Origin: a virus
Strand: one strand, 5' to 3'
Virus record (IMG/VR): IMGVR_UViG_3300014720_000060
Location: 1-43,339 of that record
DNA: 43,339 nucleotides
Shown piece after piece: positions 35,054 through 41,768 of the stretch. A program made the translations under genes and the position numbers. The notes under the pieces were generated by a model. That model saw only the letters and a list, made by a program, of their open reading frames with translations. It searched no databases and was not told the origin of the DNA. Numbering within the stretch: the stretch's first letter is position 1; each line of letters opens with the position of its first letter.

Positions 35054-35948
35054 CGTCCCATATAATTTTAAAATCACACTTTAAATGATTTTGTATTTCT
35101 TTTTGTCTGATTAAATCTCTTTCTTTTGTGGACTCTCTTTTGTGATGTTTTTCGTAAACTTCATAAATCGTGTTTGTTTCATGACAATAACCATCCGGAT
35201 AATAACCAATAACTGTAAAAAAACGATCTATAATACAATTATCCAGTTGTTCTTGTTTATCTAACAATTCCTTTTCTCTTTTGCCTATGCAATGAAATTT
35301 AGTATCCGTTCTGCTCATTCTTTTTTGATATGCAATCCGTCCGCCTAATTGTCTTCGTTTTTTTCTTTCAGGATCCATGTTTCTAACAATTCTTTCATCA
35401 TAATATTTCTTTTCCCAATTTTCACCATAAAGATACTTAAAATGATTTGGAGAATTGGCACTTAATGTGCACCCCGGTGTTTTACAATAAGATTTTTTTC
35501 TTATTTGTTTTAAAATAGGATCAAACGTGATGTATTTTCCACATCTGCAATATTGTTCTCGAATCAAATTAAAATTATACTTTCCGGCTATTAGCAATCT
35601 GAACGTAAAATAAAAATTGGAATTTCTGCAATTATTTTTATAAAAATCTGTATAAAAATACAAAGCTTTATACAAATGAGGATTTTCTTTTAACATTGTT
35701 CGATTTTTAGCTTTTCCAAAATATTTTGTATAATTATATTCTTTATCATTTAAAATTTTAGACACTTCTTCTTTTGAATAAATTATAGGTAAAGAATCTA
35801 ACTGTTGTGTTTGTTTTTTATAAAATTTTTCAACAATTTCTCTTTGGTATTGCCCCGGTCTTCCTTTTCTTTTGAAAATAAAGTCTTTGTTTTTTGTCGA
35901 TTTACAATTGTTTATACAATTGTTCAATTGTAATTGTTGATGGTTCAC
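35043..35948 (-). CDS. Vsr-like (EDxHD-type) homing endonuclease inside the split terminase
   Basis: A 301-residue protein lying between the two intein halves, overlapping the upstream one by 47 bases and the downstream one by 11. A zinc-like cluster (C134/C136 ... C155/C160) sits in the middle. The C-terminal 80 residues are a Vsr-like nuclease: GKREKELLD (E225), YPDGYCHETNTIYEVYEKHH (D252, H268, H269) and KERDLIRQKEI (D278). This matches the endonuclease class found with fractured genes and split inteins. The start is GTG at 35948, preceded 6 bases upstream by a late octamer embedded in the intein-coding sequence. It probably targets the uninterrupted terminase gene. Confidence 0.82.
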   Translation of the reverse strand: MNHQQLQLNNCINNCKSTKNKDFIFKRKGRPGQYQREIVEKFYKKQTQQLDSLPIIYSKEEVSKILNDKEYNYTKYFGKAKNRTMLKENPHLYKALYFYTDFYKNNCRNSNFYFTFRLLIAGKYNFNLIREQYCRCGKYITFDPILKQIRKKSYCKTPGCTLSANSPNHFKYLYGENWEKKYYDERIVRNMDPERKKRRQLGGRIAYQKRMSRTDTKFHCIGKREKELLDKQEQLDNCIIDRFFTVIGYYPDGYCHETNTIYEVYEKHHKRESTKERDLIRQKEIQNHLKCDFKIIWDDEN

Positions 35949-36795
35949 CCTTACTATTTAGTATTTCAAGAACAGTTTCTTTTGCTATACAATTGCCAAA
36001 TTCCTGGTCGAAAAGTTCCCGGCTGCCCAGACTTTTGATGGTATCATTTTTCCACTTTTCGTCCCGACCCGGCACCTCAATCCAATCCACCCGCTCGGTT
36101 TTCCAGTTGTTTTTGCCCTCCAATCCATCCGTGTATAATTGGTAAAAAAGATTGCCGGTTCCGTTCGGTGTGCTGGCCACAAAGATTTTGCTTTTTTTAC
36201 TGGAGGAGATAATCGGATACACGGCCGACCAGAAAGTATCCACCATGTTGTTGTCAATATGAGCCAACTCGTCAATAACCAATACATTGACGGAACTGCC
36301 TCGGCCTGCATCAGATGATGTGGTGCTGATGCTGATACGGCTTCCGTTGGCCAAACCCATGGCGGTTTTACCATATTCAGACACTCCCGGTTTCAGATAA
36401 TTGGGAAGATTTTCATAAGCAAGCCGCACCCGGGCAAAAATTTCCTTGGCAGTTTCCTCTTTGTTTGCCACCAAAAGAATTCTTTGATCTTCATTAAAGC
36501 ATGCCAGCCAAAGACAGTAAATTGTCATGACGGTTGTTTTTCCTGCCTGACGACTGGACAGTAAACACACGAATCGATTGTCCCGCAAGCTGCGCAAAAT
36601 TCTTTTTTGATAAGGATGCAGTTTGATTTTGATGCGACCCACATCCAGATTCACGATATAAAAATGGTTTTCGGCAAAATGCAGAATGTTTTGTTTGCAC
36701 TTGGAAACTTCCTTGATCATCTCGGCGGAATATTCAAATTCAGCCTGGGAAGTGGGAAGATTTGGATTACCCAAATATCTATCATTTGGTTTCAT
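35902..36795 (-). CDS. Large terminase N-half (ATPase) fused to intein N fragment
   Basis: A 297-residue protein. Residues 1-268 are the gp17 ATPase domain: Walker A SSRQAGKTT (80-88), Walker B VLVIDELAH (171-179, catalytic Glu176) and coupling motif ASTPNGTGN (207-215). The extein stops at FDQEFGN (268) and Cys269 begins the 29-residue intein N fragment, which ends at a TAA stop. T4 gp17 has 610 residues; joining this half to the 286-residue C half gives 554. The ATG lies 23 bases from the divergent gene at 36819. Splicing must join FGN to CFLQ. Confidence 0.93.
   Translation of the reverse strand: MKPNDRYLGNPNLPTSQAEFEYSAEMIKEVSKCKQNILHFAENHFYIVNLDVGRIKIKLHPYQKRILRSLRDNRFVCLLSSRQAGKTTVMTIYCLWLACFNEDQRILLVANKEETAKEIFARVRLAYENLPNYLKPGVSEYGKTAMGLANGSRISISTTSSDAGRGSSVNVLVIDELAHIDNNMVDTFWSAVYPIISSSKKSKIFVASTPNGTGNLFYQLYTDGLEGKNNWKTERVDWIEVPGRDEKWKNDTIKSLGSRELFDQEFGNCIAKETVLEILNSKGEPSTITIEQLYKQL
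35905..35930. repeat. Cluster of CAATTG palindromes at the intein break
   Basis: CAATTG occurs at 35905, 35917 and 35925, at the end of the intein N fragment and the start of the endonuclease gene. The same hexamer lies at both splice junctions (35990-35995 and 34734-34739), in the context CAATTGT. Confidence 0.6.
35955..35962 (-). promoter_or_regulatory. Late octamer ACTAAATA within intein-coding sequence
   Basis: Minus strand, 6 bases before the endonuclease GTG at 35948. It encodes part of the intein residues ILNS while matching the spacing seen at other genes. Confidence 0.5.
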
Positions 36796-36799
36796 TCTG

Positions 36800-36807
36800 T
36801 ATAAATA
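36800..36807 (+). promoter_or_regulatory. Late promoter TATAAATA
   Basis: Exact consensus on the plus strand, 11 bases before ATG 36819, in the 23-base divergent gap between terminase and the plus-strand genes. Confidence 0.6.
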
Positions 36808-36818
36808 CTTAACAGCGT

Positions 36819-37424
36819 ATGAGCCAAAACAATAAATATATAAAGAAATACGGTATGCCTAAAAGTCGCGTAAAAACACTGGAAGAGATCGGAGCAGTCT
36901 ATCACAAGATGCTTCTGGAAACCCCTGTGGTTCAACAGGAAACAGTTATTGAAGAGAAGAAACAAAAGAAATTGGCAGATCCCAAAGCCAAATTTGGCAC
37001 CAAACCTGGCAAAGGCGGCGTTCAAGCTTTCGAACAAGTGAAAGATAAAAAGCCTGTTTTGGAACCAAAATTGAAGAATTTTGCACATAAAGACAGTGGT
37101 CCGGATCTGAAACAGCTTCGGGAACCAATCGACCCTAAAGTGAAGAAATTTACCAAAGATAACTACTTCCAACCAGAACAACTTAGCAGTGCAAATGAAA
37201 GTGTTGTTAACACAAAGAATGTGGAACTTATTGCAGACGAATTAAAGAAGGAAAACAAGAATGAAGCATATGAACGTCTTTGTGAATACAAGACACTCTG
37301 GGGCAAAGATAATTTTGTAAACCTTCTCACAGTGGCAGCCGTCAATGGCCATACCGAAGCCCTTGAAGAATTTTTCAGTTTTGTAAATAAAAATACAAAA
37401 AATAGAAAGGATAACAATAAATAA
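36819..37424 (+). CDS. Unknown lysine-rich phage protein
   Basis: A 201-residue protein starting MSQNNKYIKK; an ATG at 36855 (MPKSRVKTLEE) is a possible alternative start. Residues 20-130 are Lys/Glu/Pro-rich and look disordered (EEKKQKKLADPKAKFGTKPG). Residues 140-190 are a helical domain (ELIADELKKENKNEAYERL; NLLTVAAVNGHTEALEEFF). No family is recognised. It is followed 5 bases later by the acidic-protein gene with its own late octamer. Position next to the terminase suggests packaging or head assembly, but that is context only. Confidence 0.7.
   Translation: MSQNNKYIKKYGMPKSRVKTLEEIGAVYHKMLLETPVVQQETVIEEKKQKKLADPKAKFGTKPGKGGVQAFEQVKDKKPVLEPKLKNFAHKDSGPDLKQLREPIDPKVKKFTKDNYFQPEQLSSANESVVNTKNVELIADELKKENKNEAYERLCEYKTLWGKDNFVNLLTVAAVNGHTEALEEFFSFVNKNTKNRKDNNK
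37416..37423 (+). promoter_or_regulatory. Late promoter octamer AATAAATA
   Basis: Plus strand, 6 bases before ATG 37430, overlapping the stop of the upstream gene. Confidence 0.65.
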
Positions 37425-37429
37425 ATTAT

Positions 37430-38059
37430 ATGAGTAACTTCGACAAACTATACGAAGCCGTGATGTCCGAGGACGACGTTGAACTTGGTATCACCGGTGA
37501 TCAATCTGGCGCAGCTGAAGTCGCCCCAGCCGCCACCGGTGAAGAACAAGAGCTGACTCCCAAGGAGCATCTCTCCAAGGCAATCGAGCTTCTGCAAAAG
37601 CTACAAAGCCTCGATCTTATCCCCGACGAAGCCGGTGGTGAGGAAGATGCTGAAGCAGCTTCCGACGAAGATTACGAAGCAGCAGCTTCTGACGAAGACG
37701 CCGAAGAAGGCGAAGACGAAAGCGAAGATGAGGATTCCGAAGAAATCGCCACTGAAGAAGTGGAAGCCGAAGATATCGGACATGCCCTCGTCAATGCTAA
37801 AAAGGGTCAGGAACTCACAAAAGTTTCCTCTGGCAGCAACAAAGTTGCCAGCACAGTTTCCTCTCTTGCCAAGGGTGGCAAGGGTGGTGACGCCAAAGTA
37901 ACTGACAAGGTTGGCACCGACGGCGAAAAGGGCCACGCACTTGTCGGCAGTGGTGTCAAAGGTGGCGCTCCCACGAGCACAAAGGGCAAATCCAACGTCG
38001 TGTCCAGCGTGATCAAGGGTGGTGGAAAAGGCGATCAAGACCTGTTCCAGTCCAACTGA
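37430..38059 (+). CDS. Highly acidic, probably abundant head or scaffold-like protein
   Basis: A 209-residue protein. Starts MSNFDKLYEAVM. Residues 65-118 are extremely acidic (runs such as EDAEEGEDESEDEDSEE). The C-terminal 90 residues carry a repeated Gly/Lys/Ser unit: GHALVNAKKGQ ... SSLAKGGKGGD and GHALVGSGVKG ... SSVIKGGGKGD. GC-rich codon use, distinct from flanking genes, plus its own late octamer and a strong terminator all point to high late expression. Acidic prohead core proteins of T4 (gp67, gp68) are shorter. A scaffold or internal head role is inference; its basic/acidic split could also suit DNA or enzyme packing. Confidence 0.75.
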   Translation: MSNFDKLYEAVMSEDDVELGITGDQSGAAEVAPAATGEEQELTPKEHLSKAIELLQKLQSLDLIPDEAGGEEDAEAASDEDYEAAASDEDAEEGEDESEDEDSEEIATEEVEAEDIGHALVNAKKGQELTKVSSGSNKVASTVSSLAKGGKGGDAKVTDKVGTDGEKGHALVGSGVKGGAPTSTKGKSNVVSSVIKGGGKGDQDLFQSN

Positions 38060-38076
38060 TTAAAAAAAATATAAAG

Positions 38077-38110
38077 AAAACCCCCGTTGATAAGACGGGG
38101 GTTTTTTTTT
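38077..38110 (+). terminator. Rho-independent terminator
   Basis: AAAACCCCCGT, loop TGATAAG, ACGGGGGTTTT and further T residues. It follows the acidic-protein gene. The loop is identical to the one in the hairpin at 30821-30861. Confidence 0.95.
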
Positions 38111-38111
38111 G

Positions 38112-38119
38112 ACTAAATA
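38112..38119 (+). promoter_or_regulatory. Late promoter octamer ACTAAATA
   Basis: Plus strand, 5 bases before ATG 38125, directly behind the terminator T-tract, so the gene downstream has its own start. Confidence 0.65.
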
Positions 38120-38124
38120 CATAT

Positions 38125-39168
38125 ATGCCGTTTGAATATCACAAAACCCTTAACGAGAAATTTTGGAAAAATGATAAATTTGACAAAAATACTCGAAACA
38201 AACTTGTGGATATTGCCTTGGCTTTTTATGGCAATTTAAACACAAAAGCCCCATTGGAAGATATTCAAATAACCGGAAGCATAACCAATTACAACTATAC
38301 CAAAAAAAGCGATTTGGATCTGCATTTGCGACTGGATTTCAACAAAGCAAATCCGGACAAGGATCTGGTTTTCATGGCTTTTGACGGGGAAGCTTATAAA
38401 TGGCGGCTCAAACATGACATAACAATCAAGGATCATCCAATTGAAATATTCGTGGAAGATATCAGCATACAACCCCATAAAACCAAAAGCATTTATAGCA
38501 TTTTAAAGAATACCTGGATCAAAAAGCCCGTGTTTGATCCTCCCCAGGTTGATGAACAAAATGTGGATAAAAAATATAATTTTTTCCGAAACGAAATAGA
38601 TTTTTTAATAAAAGAAAAAGATAAAACCTCAGACAAACCCAAGCTAAAATCAATTCTTCGTCGTGCAAAAAATATTAAGACAAAACTGGCTGAAGCCCGA
38701 AGAGAATGCATGAAAGATGAAGCTGGCTTTGATTTTTGTGTGGAAAATCTGGTTTTCAAAAAATTACGGGATGCCGGATATTTGGATAAATTAAATGATT
38801 TGAAGGTGGAAACTTTTGACAAAATATTTAATGAACAAACGTGGAACAGCGGTCTTCAAACCATGTTCATGAGCGACTTGATGGGCAAAGAAAAGAAAAA
38901 AAAGGATCCGCGCCATATGAAACCTTTTGTTCGGGATCCTGGAATGCGTAAGCATGTGCAGACTGTTCCCAACATGCATAAAAATTTGGATAAATTTCCC
39001 GAGGTAGGAATGTTGAAAAAAACAAAAGGACGCAGAATCATAAGTGAACCCCGGGCCATGCAGATAGCAAATTTTTATAATATACAATTGAGTGAAAAAC
39101 CATCCAAGCTGGGAAGATCCCCTGTAAGTATTAGAAAACAAGGCAACATTTATGTACTGGAGAGCTAA
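38125..39168 (+). CDS. Nucleotidyltransferase-fold phage protein
   Basis: A 347-residue protein. Residues 49-70 give the minimal nucleotidyltransferase signature, ITGSITNYNYTKKSDLDLHL: Gly51-Ser52 and the paired Asp63/Asp65 of the DNA polymerase beta superfamily. A third acid is likely at the IEIFVED segment (107-112). This NTase type is frequent in marine T4-like phages; its substrate is not known to me. The C-terminal 100 residues are basic (MGKEKKKKDPRHMKPF), which may bind nucleic acid. The stop overlaps the next ATG (TAATG), so it is coupled to the neck gene. Confidence 0.75.
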   Translation: MPFEYHKTLNEKFWKNDKFDKNTRNKLVDIALAFYGNLNTKAPLEDIQITGSITNYNYTKKSDLDLHLRLDFNKANPDKDLVFMAFDGEAYKWRLKHDITIKDHPIEIFVEDISIQPHKTKSIYSILKNTWIKKPVFDPPQVDEQNVDKKYNFFRNEIDFLIKEKDKTSDKPKLKSILRRAKNIKTKLAEARRECMKDEAGFDFCVENLVFKKLRDAGYLDKLNDLKVETFDKIFNEQTWNSGLQTMFMSDLMGKEKKKKDPRHMKPFVRDPGMRKHVQTVPNMHKNLDKFPEVGMLKKTKGRRIISEPRAMQIANFYNIQLSEKPSKLGRSPVSIRKQGNIYVLES

Positions 39169-39935
39169 TGAGCATTGATCGTTATGTGGGTCCTGGATGC
39201 GTGTCGGTATATCCGTTCACATATACCCCCAGTGTGCTTCGGTTTACCGACAAAGAAAACAATGAATGCGAACGAGAAGTGATCGGGGACCAGATGCGGG
39301 AAATTATAGATCTTTATGGTCAAAAAGTAGCTTATTGGCAAAATCCTTACAGCACACTCAGTGCCGACAACATTTACGGGGAAGATCCCACCCGTAATTG
39401 GCCCCAACCTCAATACATTACCATGGGTATCAAACTGGATGAAGATAACCTTACCCTGAATAAATTCGGTTTTGATGCGCAGGATTACATGACAGCCATG
39501 GTGCACATCAGCAGCTTTTACGCGACATTCGGATCCGGTCAGGAACCAAAAAGCGGGGACATTCTTAAATTAACAGAATATGGTAGTGACCGTCCCGGGG
39601 ATCGAGATGGTAAACTGTTTGAAGTCACACAAAGATTAGACAGTGAAAACAGCAGCATCAATCCGTTGGCCGGTCATTATGTGTGGCTTCTCAAGCTGAA
39701 GCGGTTTGATTATAGTGAGGAAGTGGATCTTCCGAATGAAAAAGGCAATCTTCAGGTCATGGATAACACAGGGTATGGCACACTTTCCGCCACGGTTAGC
39801 GGGGTACAACCCAGCAAACCTCGTCCAGCCACACTGGATGGAAGTGCACAGGAAATTACCAAGAAGTTTGTGTTTGATTATTCAGAAACGGGTAATGATA
39901 GCGTATATGGCACTTATGACGTGCACAACGACTGA
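39168..39935 (+). CDS. Neck protein, gp14-like
   Basis: A 255-residue protein, the same length as T4 gp14 (256). It shares the layout QMREIIDLYGQKVAYW, NIYGEDPTRNW, a MTAMVHISSFYATFG strand, GQEPKSGDILKL, then KLFEVTQRL and GHYVWLLKLKRFDYSEE. gp14 with gp13 forms the neck that closes the filled head and joins it to the tail. It ends in a 22-base convergent overlap with the next minus-strand gene, with no terminator. Confidence 0.7.
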   Translation: MSIDRYVGPGCVSVYPFTYTPSVLRFTDKENNECEREVIGDQMREIIDLYGQKVAYWQNPYSTLSADNIYGEDPTRNWPQPQYITMGIKLDEDNLTLNKFGFDAQDYMTAMVHISSFYATFGSGQEPKSGDILKLTEYGSDRPGDRDGKLFEVTQRLDSENSSINPLAGHYVWLLKLKRFDYSEEVDLPNEKGNLQVMDNTGYGTLSATVSGVQPSKPRPATLDGSAQEITKKFVFDYSETGNDSVYGTYDVHND

Positions 39936-40570
39936 TTCCGTTCACTAATTTCTTCCTCTTCTTCCTCAGTTTGTTCCAAGTGCTCCAAGCTTCGCTTTTT
40001 CTTCAATATGTGCATGTTGGCAGACTTGGTATCAATTCCAAATTCATGGTGATTCACCTCATCCATCATGGTTTCAAAACGGCTATCCATGTATTTTTGC
40101 ATGGCAATTGGTTGTACCCAAAAATCATCTGACATGTTCACATTCATTTCTTCGCATTTTTTCTCAATCAAATCAATTGATTCAATCAAACAAAGCCACC
40201 GGGCAAATTCAGCTTTTTTCATGTCCACACGGGCCGGACGGTTGTTAAGTGTCATTTCCAATGAAATTTGATTATGGGTCTTTTTGGGATCGTGAGAACT
40301 GTTGATCAGGATGGTTTCTTTTAAAATTTTATATTCCTTCTTGTTCAGATTCAGTTGGGCCATGCGTCCCAGAAAAACCATGGGAAGAGCAAACATCTGG
40401 CCCGAGGTGGAATTATTGGCTTGCTTCCCAATCACATTCTGAATGTCATACCATTCATCGCTGGTCATTTCCACCCGGGCAGCACGACCTTGCAGATCCA
40501 AATCCAGAATGATGTTTTGAGGGTTATTGATTTCGGGGTTGAGATTGATCGTGGATGTATTGTTGAACAT
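39914..40570 (-). CDS. Unknown protein with three internal repeats
   Basis: A 218-residue protein starting at ATG 40570 (MFNNTSTINL); an ATG 36 bases upstream lies deeper inside the overlapping gene. Three similar units are visible: ILDLDLQGRAARVEMTSDEW (21-40), LPMVFLGRMAQLNLNKKEY (62-80) and ISLEMTLNNRPARVDMKKAE (102-121). Each has a strand, Arg-Ala turn, strand and helix. The C-terminus has a run of Glu. No family is recognised. It overlaps the end of the upstream gene by 47 bases, so the two are translated together. Confidence 0.65.
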   Translation of the reverse strand: MFNNTSTINLNPEINNPQNIILDLDLQGRAARVEMTSDEWYDIQNVIGKQANNSTSGQMFALPMVFLGRMAQLNLNKKEYKILKETILINSSHDPKKTHNQISLEMTLNNRPARVDMKKAEFARWLCLIESIDLIEKKCEEMNVNMSDDFWVQPIAMQKYMDSRFETMMDEVNHHEFGIDTKSANMHILKKKRSLEHLEQTEEEEEEISERNQSLCTS

Positions 40571-40961
40571 ATGCAGCCAAAATACAAAAAAGAAGAGGAA
40601 CGTCAAGTTTTATCTTCAGTTCGCTCATAATGCTGAATCCAGCCGATACGGATTCATAGATTTTGTGCACCACAAAACTTTTTCGATCCAGTCCCTCGGG
40701 ATTTTTTATGCTGAGTTTTTTATATTCCTGAAAAATTTCATCAAAAAAGTCCATGATGATGCGTTCCGAATCATTCAAATTCTTCTTTTTAGTCCGAAAT
40801 ATTTTATATAAATTATAATAATCTGGTCCTTTTTTTATGAAAAAATTACACAGTTCTTCATCAAAATCCTGCATCCAGTTTTCATTTTTTACAGATGAAA
40901 GCGGAACAACACTGCTGCTGGTCACACTTTTGGCTATTTGAAAAAGAAGGTTGTTATTCAT
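40524..40961 (-). CDS. Unknown small phage protein
   Basis: A 145-residue protein, MNNNLLFQIA. Mostly helical and charged (FDEELCNFFIKKGPDYYNLY; RIIMDFFDEIFQEYKKL), with a hydrophobic helix near the end (LKIKLDVPLLFCILAAYVQQ) that might insert in a membrane. The ATG overlaps the stop of the upstream membrane-protein gene (GATGAATAA). Not recognised. Confidence 0.6.
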   Translation of the reverse strand: MNNNLLFQIAKSVTSSSVVPLSSVKNENWMQDFDEELCNFFIKKGPDYYNLYKIFRTKKKNLNDSERIIMDFFDEIFQEYKKLSIKNPEGLDRKSFVVHKIYESVSAGFSIMSELKIKLDVPLLFCILAAYVQQYIHDQSQPRNQ

Positions 40962-41373
40962 CTTTAAGATTCAGGGGCAGGGCATCCAAGGATTGAGTGA
41001 CCACTGGTTCGGTGTTGAGTGCTGTGTCCAATTTCACATAAACTGAAACCTTCTTTTCGCATTTTGGACAATCGTAAACAGTGCCTTCTTGCAGATCGAT
41101 TGGAACAAAGCATTTGTGTTTATCCATGCAAGGACAGGTGAGTTCAAATCCCCGTTTGTTGTATTCCTTTTCCAGTTCCAGATCCACCTGCTTTAAACGA
41201 AGTCCATATCGAACAATTGCAAATTTTCTAAATCCAAAATCAATTGCATATTGCAAACCCACGGAAAAAACCGTGGCAAAGAAATAGGGCCAAAACCCGG
41301 AAACACCCAATGAATACAGGATGCCACAGGCGGCAAATGGAAGACTTAAAAATAAGGTTATTCTAAACAGAAT
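40954..41373 (-). CDS. Small membrane protein with zinc-ribbon, unusual start
   Basis: About 139 residues if read from ATT at 41373, 118 from the TTG at 41310. The reading from ATT adds the hydrophobic segment ILFRITLFLSLPFAACGILY, which together with FWPYFFATVFSVGLQYAIDF makes two membrane helices, so the longer form is preferred. A zinc-ribbon follows: CPCMDKHKC, then CPKC. No ATG or GTG is in frame upstream; GAGGG lies 5 bases before the ATT, and CTG at 41370 is another option. The upstream gene ends at 41375. Function unknown; it may anchor a protein at the envelope. Confidence 0.55.
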   Translation of the reverse strand: MLFRITLFLSLPFAACGILYSLGVSGFWPYFFATVFSVGLQYAIDFGFRKFAIVRYGLRLKQVDLELEKEYNKRGFELTCPCMDKHKCFVPIDLQEGTVYDCPKCEKKVSVYVKLDTALNTEPVVTQSLDALPLNLKDE

Positions 41374-41374
41374 T

Positions 41375-41734
41375 TTATCCCTCTAAAATTTTATTTAGAG
41401 GGTCTACTGTTTCTTCAAGTATCTTTTGAGCTTTTTGTATCTTTTCTATGACCTGTTCCAACTGTTGCAACTTTTCTTTCTTGTTGCCAATCAATGGGTT
41501 ATTTTTGCTCATTTCACAGATCATTTTGCTGTTGCTTAGTTTTGTGAAATTATCGGCTAAACTTTCAAAAATCCGGTCCAAAGGGTAAGGTAGGGTTTTG
41601 GGAGCCAAAGTTGCACCTTCCGGGCTGAATTTTTTTACCAAATCGTCTACTGTAAGTGTTTGTCCTTTAAGCTCCCGGGTGGCTATTCCAGATACCCAGC
41701 GGTTATAAATCATCTGAGTATCTTCATTAAACAT
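41375..41734 (-). CDS. Unknown small helical protein
   Basis: A 119-residue protein starting at ATG 41734 (MFNEDTQMIYNRWVSG). A longer open frame extends upstream to 42052, but that part is antisense to the plus-strand gene and the true start is marked by a late octamer. The C-terminal 50 residues are a coiled coil (KKEKLQQLEQVIEKIQKAQK). No family is recognised. Confidence 0.65.
   Translation of the reverse strand: MFNEDTQMIYNRWVSGIATRELKGQTLTVDDLVKKFSPEGATLAPKTLPYPLDRIFESLADNFTKLSNSKMICEMSKNNPLIGNKKEKLQQLEQVIEKIQKAQKILEETVDPLNKILEG
41379..41402 (-). promoter_or_regulatory. Hairpin with late octamer masking Shine-Dalgarno
   Basis: A 9-bp perfect stem (CCCTCTAAA / TTTAGAGGG) with a 6-base loop. 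On the minus strand the 5' arm and loop contain TCTAAATA (41392-41399) and the 3' arm contains GAGGG, the likely ribosome-binding site of the membrane-protein gene. It lies in the last codons of the coiled-coil gene. Confidence 0.5.
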
Positions 41735-41742
41735 ATATAAAT

Positions 41743-41750
41743 TATTTATC
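41743..41750 (-). promoter_or_regulatory. Late promoter octamer GATAAATA
   Basis: Minus strand, 8 bases before ATG 41734, in a 34-base divergent intergenic region. Confidence 0.5.
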
Positions 41751-41755
41751 CTTAT

Positions 41756-41763
41756 AATAAATA
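41756..41763 (+). promoter_or_regulatory. Late promoter octamer AATAAATA
   Basis: Plus strand, 5 bases before ATG 41769. With the minus-strand octamer at 41743 it forms a compact bidirectional promoter. Confidence 0.65.
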
Positions 41764-41768
41764 ATAAT

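Larger units (their letters stand above)
35905..35991 (-). other. Split-intein N fragment (29 residues)
   Basis: Starts with Cys1 (codon 35989-35991), CIAKETVLEI, and ends TIEQLYKQL just before a stop. AceL-TerL intein N is 25 residues and ends in a similar IEDLYKRL helix. Only block A is included; all other blocks are on the downstream gene. Confidence 0.88.

Noticed and set aside
35905-35930. CAATTG cluster as a CRISPR-like or attachment-site array
   Set aside because: The units are six to eight bases with no spacers, and the region codes for protein in two frames.
33875-36795. Terminase interrupted by a frameshift or decayed to a pseudogene
   Set aside because: Both halves have intact catalytic motifs, the break contains all intein splicing residues, and both downstream starts overlap the preceding gene ends in an orderly way.
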